A DNA stretch of 64,000 nt from Trifolium pratense (Eukaryota; Streptophyta; Magnoliopsida; Fabales; Fabaceae): contig NC_060061.1 of the NCBI RefSeq assembly GCF_020283565.1, forward strand, positions 25,271,362 through 25,335,361. The letters are read 5' to 3'. This document shows positions 33,711 to 46,828 of the stretch, piece by piece. The translations under genes and the position numbers were made by a program. Each line of letters begins with the position of its first letter. Within the stretch, counting starts at the first letter, position 1. The notes under the pieces are model-generated. The model did not search any database. It was not told the DNA's origin and saw only the letters and a program-made list of their open reading frames with translations.

Positions 33711-34693
33711 TAATGTATCCAAGATGGTGTAGTATTAAATTGGAACATGGTTTCTTAAATGTTGGTTCTCCCCAACTACTTTTGACATGTATTTTTTTAA
33801 CAATCACTTTTGACTTTGTTATAACGTTTTAACAAAAAAAAATGTTATCATGGGAGATGAAATATCATATAAAAAAAATAGGATTTGAAATATGTAAGAA
33901 TTACGGTTTTAAATCATAATGAAACCTTTTTTGAATTTCTCTCACTCTTATGGTCTCTTTTTTAGTTAACTCACGGCTATCTTTCCCGTGAAAAATTGGA
34001 AACTATATTTCACGAATCCATGAAATAATTTAATAAAAAAGTGACTCGACAAGTTCTTGAGGGAAACATGGCAAAAATGCATACAAAATGAATAAACTAA
34101 TCATATTACTTCTGCATTCTCATGAGTAACAGTCCAGTTCTTTGGCAAATTATGTGCGTTGTCTTTCCATAATCTGCAGTTGGCCCAAATGCAGTCCTAA
34201 AAACAGCACTACAAAGGTTTAACATTTTAATTTGGATCATATCCCAACCACTCAAACATTTATGGAAGAAGGACCACTCAAACCAAACTGCAAATTTACC
34301 AAGATTTAGAAGCCAGCTCATGAAAAACTTATAGTAATTACTGTTTACCGATGAAGTTGTTATTCATTGCATAATGACAATATTAAATAAAAAGATTTCC
34401 ACTTTGATTTGTTAAAAAAATTCATAAGCTGTAATTGAAAATGATTTCACTTGAACTGAACTTGCAATGGAACAAAAAATGAGAACACTTGGTAGGTAGC
34501 ATTTAAAAAAACATGGTTTCACTATAATTAAGATATTTGTCAAGCATACTGAGTAGAAGCCGAGCACTAGTATAGAAACACTATAAGCCATCAAGGTGAT
34601 TATCAAAACAACTTTTGTTGTGAATATTTTTAAATACTGTTACATAAAAGTGTAGCTAAAAGAACACTAGTAGACAAGAAGTTATTGCATAAG
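33711..34693. other. divergent spacer, reference unit
   Basis: About 980 bp AT-rich spacer between the two promoters; no gene recognised. Possible matrix-like A/T tracts near 33835-33875. The constant stretch 34120-34330 opens frames of about 70 codons in both strands in some units, without support as coding DNA. Confidence 0.6.
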
Positions 34694-34771
34694 AGTCCCA
34701 CATCGCATAGTCAAAAGAGCAACAGAGCCCATGTCAAATATAAAACCCGCAGCAAGGATGTATTTCAACTC

Positions 34772-34967
34772 ATACCTTTCTCGGCCTTTTGGCTAAGACC
34801 AAGTGTAGTATCAGTTCTTATCAGTTTAATATTTTATATGTGGGCCAATGGTCCACGCGATATTAAATTTATTTCTTGAGGGGGAGAGTCCACTAAACTA
34901 GCTTGCTATTGGGACTCTCATGTGTCGCTTTTGTGTTGCACTACTGCAATTGCCTGGCGCACCCCAC
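34772..34967 (+). pseudogene. U2: U2 snRNA copy 11, decayed
   Basis: Carries T28C (the region that pairs with U6), T42A, and C62T with G64T, which together remove two pairs of stem IIa. The Sm-like site and stem III are intact. The promoter boxes are kept. The cluster of changes in otherwise invariant parts suggests a pseudogene. Confidence 0.8.
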
Positions 34968-35304
34968 CAATTCAACATCAAAAAATTTCTCTTATTTTAT
35001 TTATGCGCCTAATATTTCTTCATTTAACCTTACATGTGTTTGAAAATACACAAGTTTGTAAGGGTCGGTAGTCATGTCTAGTAAATGAAAGAAAATTAAA
35101 TTGCGGGGACGATTTTCATATTTATGAGCGTAAATGATTTTACATGAAAGGTTCAACTCATTACCAAAAATAAATACTCATTTCAATACTCATATATGAC
35201 ATAGAATTTCTCCGCAAAGAGAGTATAAGATATTACTTTTAATTATAAATAAAGTTTATTGCGGAGGCTCATCTTCCCTAAATGGCACCCCAGTAGGAAC
35301 CCAC

Positions 35305-35608
35305 AAAAAATGAAGGTTCAAGGGGCTAGGCTCACCAGGTGTTGTGGGCTGGAGGTGCAGCGGCCTGTAATCCCTCCATTGTTAGGAGTAGGAGGTGTTC
35401 GCTGCTCTGTGAAACCAGCCTCACGCTGTACCCTCCTTTCTAAGACCCACAAGACTCGTGCCTTCGCTCAAGTCCCATGGCTCAACTCTCAACTTGGAGC
35501 GGGCAGGCCAGCATGGTGCACAAATCAGTCCAACCTGTTAAGCCTAAGCCATGTTCCATCACCTTGTTGCCCCCACTCGGGTCACAAGCTGTCGCTACTC
35601 AGCTCGGC
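35305..35608 (-). ncRNA. 7SL: 7SL (SRP) RNA copy 12
   Basis: Full length with one private change near the 3' end (ATGAAGG on the plus strand); its U2-7SL tail spacer lacks about 16 bp near 35234, which gives the 1965-bp unit. Confidence 0.88.
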
Positions 35609-36736
35609 GAACTTACTAGCATGTCAAGCCTTTATAAACACTTACTTGTGCCATATTCTAGCCGATGTGGGACTTAATGTATCCAAGATAGTGTAGTATT
35701 AAATTGGAACATGGTTTCTTAAATGATGGTTCTCCCCAACTACTTTTGACATGTATTTTTTTTAACAATCACTTTTGACATGTTATAACGTTTTAACAAA
35801 AAAAAAATGTTATCATGGGAGATGAAATATCTTATAAAAAAAATAGGATTTGAAATATGTAAGAATTACGGTTTTAAATCATAATGAAACCTTTTTTGAA
35901 TTTCTCTCACTCTTATGGTCTCTTTTTTAGTTAACTCACGGCTATCTTTCTCGTGAAAAATTGGAAACTATATTTCACGAATCCATGAAATAATTTAATA
36001 AAAAAGTGACTAGACAAGTTCTTGAGGGAAACATGGCAAAAATGCATACAAAATGAATAAACTAATCATATTACTTCTGCTTTCTCATGAGTAACAGTCC
36101 AGTTCTTTGGCAAATTATGTGCGTTGTCCTTCCATAATCTGCAGTTGGCCCAAATGCAGTCCTAAAAACAGCACTACAAAGGTTTAACATTTTAATTTGG
36201 ACCATATCTCAACCACTCAAACATTTATGGAAGAAGGACCACTCAAACCAAACTGCAAATTTACCAAGATTTAGAAGCCAGCTCATGAAAAACTTATAGT
36301 AATTACTGTTTACCGATGAAGTTGTTATTCATTGCATAATGACAATATTAAATAAAAAGATTTCCACTTTGATTTGTTAAAAAAATTCATAAGCTGTAAT
36401 TGAAAATGATTTCACTTGAACTGAACTAGCAATGGAACAAAAAATGAGAACACTTGGTAGGTAGCATTTAAAAAAACATGCTTTCACTATAATTAAGATA
36501 TTTGTCAAGCATACTGACTAGAAGACGAGCACTAGTATAGAAACACTATAAGCCATCAAGCTGATTATCAAAACAACTTTTGTTGTGAATATTTTTAAAT
36601 ACTGTTACATAAAAGTGTAGCTAACAGAACACTAGTACACAAGAGGTTATAGCATAAGAGTCCCACATCGCATAGTCAAAAGAGCAACAGAGCCCATGTC
36701 AAATATAAAACCCGCAGCAAGGATGTATTTCAACTC

Positions 36737-36932
36737 ATACCTTTCTCGGCCTTTTGGCTAAGATCAAGTGTAGTATATGTTCTTATCAGTTTAATATCTG
36801 ATATGTGGGCCAATGGTCCACGCGATATTAAATTTATTTCTTGAGGGGGAGAGTCCACTAAACTAGCTTGCTATTGGGACTCTCATGTGTCGCTTTTGTG
36901 TTGCACTACTGCAATTTCCTGGCGCACCCCAC
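36737..36932 (+). ncRNA. U2: U2 snRNA copy 12 (class C with changes)
   Basis: Class C, with C41A two bases after GTAGTA and one G-to-T change in the 3' hairpin region (about 36917). Stem IIa, Sm-like site and stem III are intact. Confidence 0.85.
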
Positions 36933-37286
36933 CAATTCAACATCAAAAATTTTCTCTTATTTTATTTATGCGCCTAATATTTCTTCATTTAACCTTACAT
37001 GTGTTTGAAAATACACAAGTTTGTAAGGGTCGGTAGTCATGTCTAGTAAATGAAAGAAAATTAAATTGCGGGGACGATTTTCATATTTATGAGCATAAAG
37101 GATTTTACATGAAAGGTTCAACTCATTACCAAAAATAAATACTCATTTCAATACTCATATATGACATAGAATTTCTCCGCAAAGAGAGTATAAGATATTA
37201 TAGTCAATAAGATATTACTTTTAATTATAAATAAAGTTTATTGCGGAGGCTCATCTTCCCTAAATGGCATCCAAGTAGGAACCCAC

Positions 37287-37590
37287 AAAAAATGATGGTT
37301 CAAGGGGCTAGGCTCACCAGGTGTTGTGGGCTGGAGGTGCAGCGGCCTGTAATCCCTCCACTGTTAGGAGTAGGAGGTGTTCGCTGCTCTGTGAAATCAG
37401 CCTCACGCTGTACCCTCCTTTCTAAGACCCACAAGACTCGTGCCTTCGCTCAAGTCCCATGTCTCAACTCTCAACTTGGAGCGGGCAGGCCAGCATGGTG
37501 CACAAACCAGTCCAACCTGTTAAGCCTAAGCCATGTTCCATCACCTTGTTGCCCCCACTCGGGTCACAAGCTGTCGCTACTCAGCTCGTC
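37287..37590 (-). ncRNA. 7SL: 7SL (SRP) RNA copy 13, diverged
   Basis: Full length but with several private changes: the 5' end reads GACGAGCT instead of GCCGAGCT, the helix 8 loop strand reads GATTTCACAG, and the central region has further changes. It may be a decaying copy; the promoter is intact. Confidence 0.8.
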
Positions 37591-38639
37591 GAACTTACTA
37601 GCATGTCAAGCCTTTATAAACACTTACTTGTGCCATATTCTAGCCGATGTGGGACTTAATGTATCCAAGATGGTGTAGTATTAAATTGGAACATGGTTTC
37701 TTAAATGATGGTTCTCCCGAACTACTTTTGACATGTATTTTTTTTAACAATCACATTTGACATGTTATAACGTTTTAACAAAAAAAAATGTTATCATGGG
37801 AGATGAAATATCTTATAAAAAAAATAGGATTTGAAATATGTAAGAATTACGGTTTTAAATCATAATGAAACCTTTTTTGAATTTCTCTCACTCTTATGGT
37901 CTCTTTTTTAGTTAACTCACGGCTATCTTTCCCGTGAAAAATTGGAAACTATATTTCACGAATCCATGAAATAATTTAATAAAAAAGTGACTAGACAAGT
38001 TCTTGAGGGAAACATGGCAAAAATGCATACAAAATGAATAAACTAATCATATTACTTCTGCATTCTCATGAGTAACAGTCCAGTTCTTTGGCAAATTATG
38101 TGCGTTGTCCTTCCATAATCTGCAGTTGGCCCAAATGCAGTCCTAAAAACAGCACTACAAAGGTTTAACATTTTAATTTGGATCATATCTCAACCACTCA
38201 AACATTTATGGAAGAAGGACCACTCAAACCAAACTGCAAATTTACCAAGATTTAGAAGCCAACTCATGAAAAACTTATAGTAATTACTGTTTACCGATGA
38301 AGTTGTTATTCATTGCATAATGACAATATTAAATACAAAGATTTCCACTTTGATTTGTTAAAAAAATTCATAAGCTGTAATTGAAAATGATTTCACTTGA
38401 ACTGAACTAGCAATGGAACAAAAAATGAGAACACTTGGTAGGTAGCATTTAAAAAAACATGCTTTCACTATAATTAAGATATTTGTCAAGCATACTAAGT
38501 AGAAGACGAGCACTAGTATAGAAACACTATAAGCCATCAAGCTGATTATCAAAACAACTTTTGTTGTGAATGTTTTTAAATACTGTTACATAAAAGTGTA
38601 GCTAACAGAACACTAGTAGACAAGAAGTTATAGCATTAG

Positions 38640-38691
38640 AGTCCGACATCGCATAGTCAAAAGAGCAACAGAGCCCATGTCAAATATAAAA
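38640..38691 (+). promoter_or_regulatory. U2 promoter with damaged USE
   Basis: The upstream element reads AGTCCGACATCG (38640-38651) instead of AGTCCCACATCG. The altered C lies in the core that plant snRNA genes need; TATA (38685-38691) and the 33-nt gap are kept. Confidence 0.8.
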
Positions 38692-38717
38692 CCCGCAGCA
38701 AGGATGTATTTCAACTC

Positions 38718-38834
38718 ATACCTTTCTCGGCCTTTTGGCTAAGATCAAGTGTAGTATCTGTTCTTATCAGTTTAATATCTGATATGTGGGCCAATGGTCC
38801 ACGCGATATTAAATTTATTTCTTGAGGGGGAGAG
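38718..38834 (+). pseudogene. U2: U2 snRNA copy 13, 5' part, split
   Basis: RNA positions 1-117 of a class C U2, cut inside the 5' strand of stem III by the three-LTR element. The remainder, with duplicated GAGAG, is at 52155-52238. The branch-site, stem IIa and Sm-like site lie in this part. Confidence 0.92.
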
Positions 38835-41502
38835 TGTAACACCCAAACCCGTTATTTAATTAACTCTGCCTTTATAAAATCTTTTTCGAAAATACGCAGC
38901 GGAAAAATTGAAAATCTGATTTATAAAGCGCTGGTTTGAATATCACAAACTTCATTCAAAGATAATACTAATACATTTATCTAGTAAAATATTCGAATGA
39001 ACTAAAAACAAAACCTCGCATCGAACGATGCGTTATTAGTTATACAAAACGGATACTTTTCAAATGAAAACTTAAGACCAACAGAGTATACTAAGAGGAC
39101 TACATGCATATACATATAAAAACCCCTTTTTCCCGTGTCTCAATCAGAGCAGAGCTTCACCATTGCACTCGGACGAGGCTAACATATAACCTGTCAACCT
39201 GGACCCCCAAAGGTCCAGCAAATAACACAAAGCAGAGAGTTAGAAAACATAAACATAAATATAAGTGTGAGTAGTATACTACACACTTCACACGCTATCA
39301 TACATTTCTAACTCGCGCACATACATCGTCAAATACGACTACCAATTAATCATTCATTTACAAACACACCAATCATATAGTTTCACGTCTTCTCGGACAC
39401 TACCAAAGTGTTCATTTTATAGTCATGACGGACTTTACACTTGTTCATTTTATAGTCATGACGGACTCTACACTTGTTCATTTTATAGTCATGACGGACT
39501 CTGCTCACATACCAAGACATGGCAACAATCATAGTATTAAACAATTAGTAAATACCAAAGCTTAACACATACGGAAAACACATTACAATCCAATCAGATA
39601 ATGTCACTTAACAATTATCAAATACATGTGCATTTACCCTAATGCATCTAATGCTAATTATCCAATGTCATGTCATCCCTAGACACGACTAATGCATGTG
39701 GTACCATTTCCACGTTGTTCAGATTTCAGTCATGACGGACTGTTCAGATTATAGTCATGTACGGACTGTTCAGATTATAGTCATGTACGGACTGTTCAGA
39801 TTATAGTCATGCACGGACTCTACATCAGTTTTACATCATGCAGGATGCTGTCAGTTTTACATCATGCAGGATGCTCGTCACCCCATTTAAGATGAACTAA
39901 CAGTTTTACATCATGTTGGATGCGTCGGAACTTACCGAACCACCTTATCTCCCTTGGATAAGCTCAATAACAGTTTTATATCATGTAGGATATGGTTATC
40001 ATCAACCATCTCTCCCATAAAGAGGAGTCACACAGTTTTATATCATGTTTGGATATGGGCTCCAGATCTCGGATAACATAATCCCATCTTCGGCCACTTT
40101 TCATAAACATAGTCCATTTTCATCAATCATTGGAATTCACATGATTCCCATAACACAATTATTCATGAATGCATGATTACTTTTAAACACATCAAATACA
40201 TGACGCTATCTAGCTTGAAGCTATTCATTCACTGATGCGGAAACACAATTCCAACATCTAACACATTAGGATAACACAATATCCTATCACTCAAATCATA
40301 ATTATTCACATGATAATTATCTGCATAACCATTTTTATACACATAAAGTTTCATTTACACTTATGTCATAAAACACACATCATTTCCTTAACATTGCAAA
40401 TTAATGCTAAAACATCACATTGCTCACTTTAAGCTACAACTTATTGCATACACGTTTATCAATCATATAACGATTAACAATAAGTATTAACAGTATCAAC
40501 ATGTATCAATAATCATGTAAGGACACCCTTAAACCATGTTACAAGTGCCTAATTACACTTACGAACATCAACAAAATTGCTGTCACAGAGGCCTTCGCTA
40601 AGCGAGGGCTTAGCGAGACATGGCGAACCTCACCAGGAAGTCACCTGCTCATGGCGAGCATTGGCGAGCTTCAACGAACTATTCGCTTAAGCGAAGCTCA
40701 GTTCGCTTAGCGAACTACACCAGAAAAATATCTGTTCTTGAGTTTCTCTAAGGCGGTTTAACATGGAATCCACTCAAAAATCCATCTAGACATGTTATAA
40801 ATTCTTATAAACAGCTAATTCAAGCATATATGGTATCTATGAACATTAATTAACACTCACAAACACCCACATACATCACACTTACAAATTCATACCAATT
40901 TCTTGCATTTTAAGCAAGTTTAACAAAACATGCAAATCATTGATCAAACATCTACATATACCCACTTTCAACTCCCCAAAGTTGTTTACCTCATCTACCA
41001 TGAGTTCACTACACATGTTAGGATCAAAAGAATCCATTTTCCATTAAGAAAATCACCCACAAAACCCACAAGAAAATAGAGTGGAAAGAGTTTGGGAATG
41101 GAGGAATCGACATCCTCCCCTCTTTCGAATCACTCACGAATATGTAATCTAACTCTCGTACCTTAGCTCGACGAATCCACAAGCTTGCTCTTTTCTTTCT
41201 CTCCCACGAGCTCTCCCTCTCCCTCATGAGCTCCTCCTCTTGCTCTTTCTCAAAAATTGTAACTTATGAGACTATTCATGGTTGACTTGCTACTTATAGC
41301 TCTCTCTATTCTCATGGATCAAAGCCCAATTGGCTAAGCCCAATAACCACTTACACGCCCCAAGGCCCAATCAACATAACTTCTCGCTCATTAACTTACG
41401 TTCCCGCTAAATGATTATTCGCCGCTTAATAATTTAATTATAAATCACGCCCTCGCGTAATAAAATAATTAAATAACGAATACTAAATTTTGGGTCGTTA
41501 CA
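38835..41502 (-). repeat. LTR A of the three-LTR element
   Basis: 2668 bp, TGTAAC...GTTACA. Contains the two minirepeat blocks at about 39411-39503 and 39717-39821, and the hairpin cluster at 40595-40715. It is related to the 2761-bp solo LTR at 2284. Confidence 0.93.
40595..40715. repeat. palindrome cluster in LTR A
   Basis: Three strong inverted repeats within 121 bp: TCGCTAAGC/GCTTAGCGA with a 4-base loop (40595-40616), the perfect palindrome TTCGCTTAAGCGAA (40682-40695) and GTTCGCT-T-AGCGAAC (40701-40715). Several single GGCGAGC words lie between. Copies recur 5326 and 10,652 bp further on. Confidence 0.85.
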
Positions 41503-44160
41503 ATTCTCCCCCACTTAAAAATATTTTCGCCCTCGAAAATGGCTCGACTAAGAACAACCTCGGATGAACTCTCTCATCCGACTTTCTAATTCCAACTTAC
41601 ATTCTAACCAATGGGTTTCCTCATACTACCTTAACCAAAACATACAAAACACTTCATGCAAATTCGCCCATGATGGCGGCAAAGCAATCCTATACGTCAC
41701 TTTTCCGAATCATTTTACTTCCCTCGGTATTCCTTTTATACCATCTCCGGTCAAAATAACACTTCTTCCGGATTCACACCAACAATCATTCAAATTCCAA
41801 ACAAACCAAGTCTGACAAAATCAGTTTATTCCAATCTACACAATGAAGTTTACTACCAACAATAGATCAAGGATAGCTAATCCCTCGATTTGTCGATAGA
41901 TAGTCAACAATCGTGACAACGGTATAAATCGTTCTTATCAAACTACTTAAAAAATTTCTCTTAACATCTTTCGGTACTCGCAGCACCACTCCAAAACAAA
42001 ACCACTTAACCCAAAATACTCCGAAAGACCCTTCCGTTGCATACTTCACAACTTTTCAAATTCCATAAGTTCTTAACTGCGTCGAATCTCACTCCAACCA
42101 TTCATTCGGTAGTACAACTTCTACACTCATTTGTTGTCCAACTTCTCAAAGTTCTTAACACATTCCAAAAATATATTATCTCCAACCGTCAAATTCTTTT
42201 CCTTCGCAATTCCCAAATCGTTGCGTCGAACCCCATCATAACTGTTTTATTTTCCAAACACGACAATCACTTATGTGTGAGATAGTCCTTTCCGCAAATT
42301 CTTACTTGACATAAGTCACTTTCTTACGTCTCTCTAATACTCGTGCTCGACACGTTTCCAAAGGCTAACTTTCTTATCCCCAAACATCCAAAGGTAACAC
42401 TTCGCACTTAGCTTATCATCAACCTCTAAGGTTTCATCCAATCTTAGACACTAGTTGTCTGATTATCGTCCAAATGGATTCATTTCCTTCCTCTATTTCT
42501 AAGCTTCTCAAATCCTTCCAAGAAATGACTACTCGGTTCAAACATACTCAACCTTTATAAATCCTTCCTAGGCTCTTCTTGATCACCTAGTAATTCTGTA
42601 TTTAAATCTCAGCTACTATCAAAAGTTGATTCCAAACAACCATGATCTCCGTCTTGTTGATTCCAACACAACTCTCATCAGATTCCTCTGAAAACTTTTC
42701 ATCAACAAAGCTTCCATCTTTATCACTCTTCCTCCTCTTTGAGGATGAACCATCAAGTGAAAGACAACCAAACAATGGAACATTCTTGCTACGAGTTCCG
42801 CTAGAAACACCACCAGTCCCACTTATTGTAATCGAGTTTTTAGTTCCCTAACCACACCTTCCATCCTTGACATCAATCTCCCACTTAACTTAACTCTCAA
42901 GGTATCCACCATTCGCATACTCGTCGTATGATCATCACTAGGTTTTCTTACCCTCGACGCACACGTCTTCTCCGTCTCCCAGCAACGGTTTTTACTTAAC
43001 ATTCAATCTTCTCCATCGTTCCCCAATGGCCACATTCTCCCTACGGCTAAACAACTTCATTCCGACTCACTCCGAAATGATCATCTGATACTTCCTCCAA
43101 AATATTCTCCAAATAAGAACTCCACTTCGAACAACGCTACTCAATCTTAAACAATCCACTTCAAGAACATCTCTATTCGTCCTTACTTCTCGCGTTCGAA
43201 ACATCTTGGAGAGACAAAATCTTCTCCCCCACTTATCTCAAACCCACCTTTACACTTCCACTAGAACATCCGGTGTAAGCACCTAACCGTCCTATCGATT
43301 CCAAATCTATTCCTCCCAAGAGAAATCTAATACCGACAGCATTCACATGCATGTCGTATGAAAAGGGTAAACATAAGGTAAGATATCTAAGCATCAACTC
43401 AAAACCCCGGTGCAGTCCTCTTGACATACACACCACTGCAAAATACATAAACACACTATTCCCGTCTATGCTAACGTAACAACCTACGTAACAACTAGCA
43501 TACATAATTACTACCACATGTCTATACATATATTTATAACTAAACTATATGTAAGACAATGAAACATCCATGTACACAAGACATCGAGTCAAGTACATGC
43601 ATTACATTTCGTTTGTTCGCATACTTACAACATCTACTCAAACATGTATAAAACATAGCATGTTCTAAAACAAGTTCTCATCATGAGAATACATTCACAT
43701 AGTTCAATTAAAGAACCACACTAAGTACTAGTAATCAATCTACCACATGTTATAAACAAACATATAACAACACACATTAGGATCTACTTACATCCTACTC
43801 CTTTCTCACTCTAGTGAGAAAATTCATTTTCACTTACTCAAAAGAAAATAATCTTATGTTTTCAACAAAATCTTCATCACATGCAGTTTTACATCATGCT
43901 GGATCATTAACAATTAGCAATAAGCATCTACAAACCAAAAGTTCAAACCACACAAATTTTTAAAACTTTAAGCATAAAAATAATCAACCACTACTTGACT
44001 TGATAACTTATAACAATGATGAGTATCAATCGCATCAAGTACACACAACAAGAAAAGACAGACACAACTGGCACACATGCTCACTCGATCTGACTGCTCA
44101 GACCGGCTCTGATTGACACATAACCTCACAGTCCGAAGACGACCTGCTCTGATACCACTT
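41503..44160 (-). mobile_element. internal region 1, non-coding
   Basis: 2658 bp. The minus-strand primer site TGGTATCAGAGC lies at 44146-44157, three bases from LTR B; the polypurine tract AAGTGGGGGAGAAT lies at 41503-41516, next to LTR A. Frames at 41564-41815, 42037-42285 and 43233-43529 match no family I know. A Ser/Lys/Asp-rich minus-strand reading near 42640-42830 could be a relic of gag, but this is weak. Confidence 0.85.
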
Positions 44161-46828
44161 TGTAACACCCAAACCCGTTATTTAATTAACTCTGCCTTTA
44201 TAAAATCTTTTTCGAAAATACGCAGCGGAAAAATTGAAAATCTGATTTATAAAGCGCTGGTTTGAATATCACAAACTTCATTCAAAGATAATACTAATAC
44301 ATTTATCTAGTAAAATATTCGAATGAACTAAAAACAAAACCTCGCATCGAACGATGCGTTATTAGTTATACAAAACGGATACTTTTCAAATGAAAACTTA
44401 AGACCAACAGAGTATACTAAGAGGACTACATGCATATACATATAAAAACCCCTTTTTCCCGTGTCTCAATCAGAGCAGAGCTTCACCATTGCACTCGGAC
44501 GAGGCTAACATATAACCTGTCAACCTGGACCCCCAAAGGTCCAGCAAATAACACAAAGCAGAGAGTTAGAAAACATAAACATAAATATAAGTGTGAGTAG
44601 TATACTACACACTTCACACGCTATCATACATTTCTAACTCGCGCACATACATCGTCAAATACGACTACCAATTAATCATTCATTTACAAACACACCAATC
44701 ATATAGTTTCACGTCTTCTCGGACACTACCAAAGTGTTCATTTTATAGTCATGACGGACTTTACACTTGTTCATTTTATAGTCATGACGGACTCTACACT
44801 TGTTCATTTTATAGTCATGACGGACTCTGCTCACATACCAAGACATGGCAACAATCATAGTATTAAACAATTAGTAAATACCAAAGCTTAACACATACGG
44901 AAAACACATTACAATCCAATCAGATAATGTCACTTAACAATTATCAAATACATGTGCATTTACCCTAATGCATCTAATGCCAATTATCCAATGTCATGTC
45001 ATCCCTAGACACGACTAATGCATGTGGTACCATTTCCACGTTGTTCAGATTTCAGTCATGACGGACTGTTCAGATTATAGTCATGTACGGACTGTTCAGA
45101 TTATAGTCATGTACGGACTGTTCAGATTATAGTCATGCACGGACTCTACATCAGTTTTACATCATGCAGGATGCTGTCAGTTTTACATCATGCAGGATGC
45201 TCGTCACCCCATTTAAGATGAACTAACAGTTTTACATCATGTTGGATGCGTCGGAACTTACCGAACCACCTTATCTCCCTTGGATAAGCTCAATAACAGT
45301 TTTATATCATGTAGGATATGGTTATCATCAACCATCTCTCCCATAAAGAGGAGTCACACAGTTTTATATCATGTTTGGATATGGGCTCCAGATCTCGGAT
45401 AACATAATCCTATCTTCGGCCACTTTTCATAAACATAGTCCATTTTCATCAATCATTGGAATTCACATGATTCCCATAACACAATTATTCATGAATGCAT
45501 GATTACTTTTAAACACATCAAATACATGACGCTATCTAGCTTGAAGCTATTCATTCACTGATGCGGAAACACAATTCCAACATCTAACACATTAGGATAA
45601 CACAATATCCTATCACTCAAATCATAATTATTCACATGATAATTATCTGCATAACCATTTTTATACACATAAAGTTTCATTTACACTTATGTCATAAAAC
45701 ACACATCATTTCCTTAACATTGCAAATTAATGCTAAAACATCACATTGCTCACTTTAAGCTACAACTTATTGCATACACGTTTATCAATCATATAACGAT
45801 TAACAATAAGTATTAAAAGTATCAACATGTATCAATAATCATGTAAGGACACCCTTAAACCATGTTACAAGTGCCTAATTACACTTACGAACATCAACAA
45901 AATTGCTGTCACAGAGGCCTTCGCTAAGCGAGGGCTTAGCGAGACATGGCAAACCTCACCAGGAAGTCACCTGCTCATGGCGAGCATTGGCGAGCTTCAA
46001 CGAACTATTCGCTTAAGCGAAGCTCAGTTCGCTTAGCGAACTACACCAGAAAAATATCTGTTCTTGAGTTTCTCTAAGGCGGTTTAACATGGAATCCACT
46101 CAAAAATCCATCTAGACATGTTATAAATTCTTATAAACAGCTAATTCAAGCATATATGGTATCTATGAACATTAATTAACACTCACAAACACCCACATAC
46201 ATCACACTTACAAATTCATACCAATTTCTTGCATTTTAAGCAAGTTTAACAAAACATGCAAATCATTGATCAAACATCTACATATACCCACTTTCAACTC
46301 CCCAAAGTTGTTTACCTCATCTACCATGAGTTCACTACACATGTTAGGATCAAAAGAATCCATTTTCCATTAAGAAAATCACCCACAAAACCCACAAGAA
46401 AATAGAGTGGAAAGAGTTTGGGAATGGAGGAATCGACATCCTCCCCTCTTTCGAATCACTCACGAATATGTAATCTAACTCTCGTACCTTAGCTCGACGA
46501 ATCCACAAGCTTGCTCTTCTCTTTCTCTCCCACGAGCTCTCCCTCTCCCTCATGAGCTCCTCCTCTTGCTCTTTCTCAAAAATTGTAACTTATGAGACTA
46601 TTCATGGTTGACTTGCTACTTATAGCTCTCTCTATTCTCATGGATCAAAGCCCAATTGGCTAAGCCCAATAACCACTTACACGCCCCAAGGCCCAATCAA
46701 CATAACTTCTCGCTCATTAACTTACGTTCCCGCTAAATGATTATTCGCCGCTTAATAATTTAATTATAAATCACGCCCTCGCGTAATAAAATAATTAAAT
46801 AACGAATACTAAATTTTGGGTCGTTACA
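44161..46828 (-). repeat. LTR B, shared by both element copies
   Basis: 2668 bp, nearly identical to LTR A and LTR C by eye; sits between the two internal regions without any target duplication at its borders. Confidence 0.93.

Larger units (their letters stand above)
20688..38834. repeat. U2-7SL tandem array, block 2
   Basis: Ten U2 starts (21730 to 38718, the last split) and ten 7SL copies (20708 to 37287). U2-to-U2 distances are 1572, 1571, then 1980, 1980, 1979, 1979, 1981, 1965, 1981 bp. The first three units share the short spacer, the rest the full one. Sequence classes change along the block: short-spacer and first full units carry class B U2, units from 32.8 kb carry class C. Confidence 0.93.

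Noticed and set aside
21280..38552. Minus-strand frames of 61-73 codons in the spacers
   Set aside because: They lie in AT-rich spacer, appear only where small deletions or single changes open them, and match no known protein.
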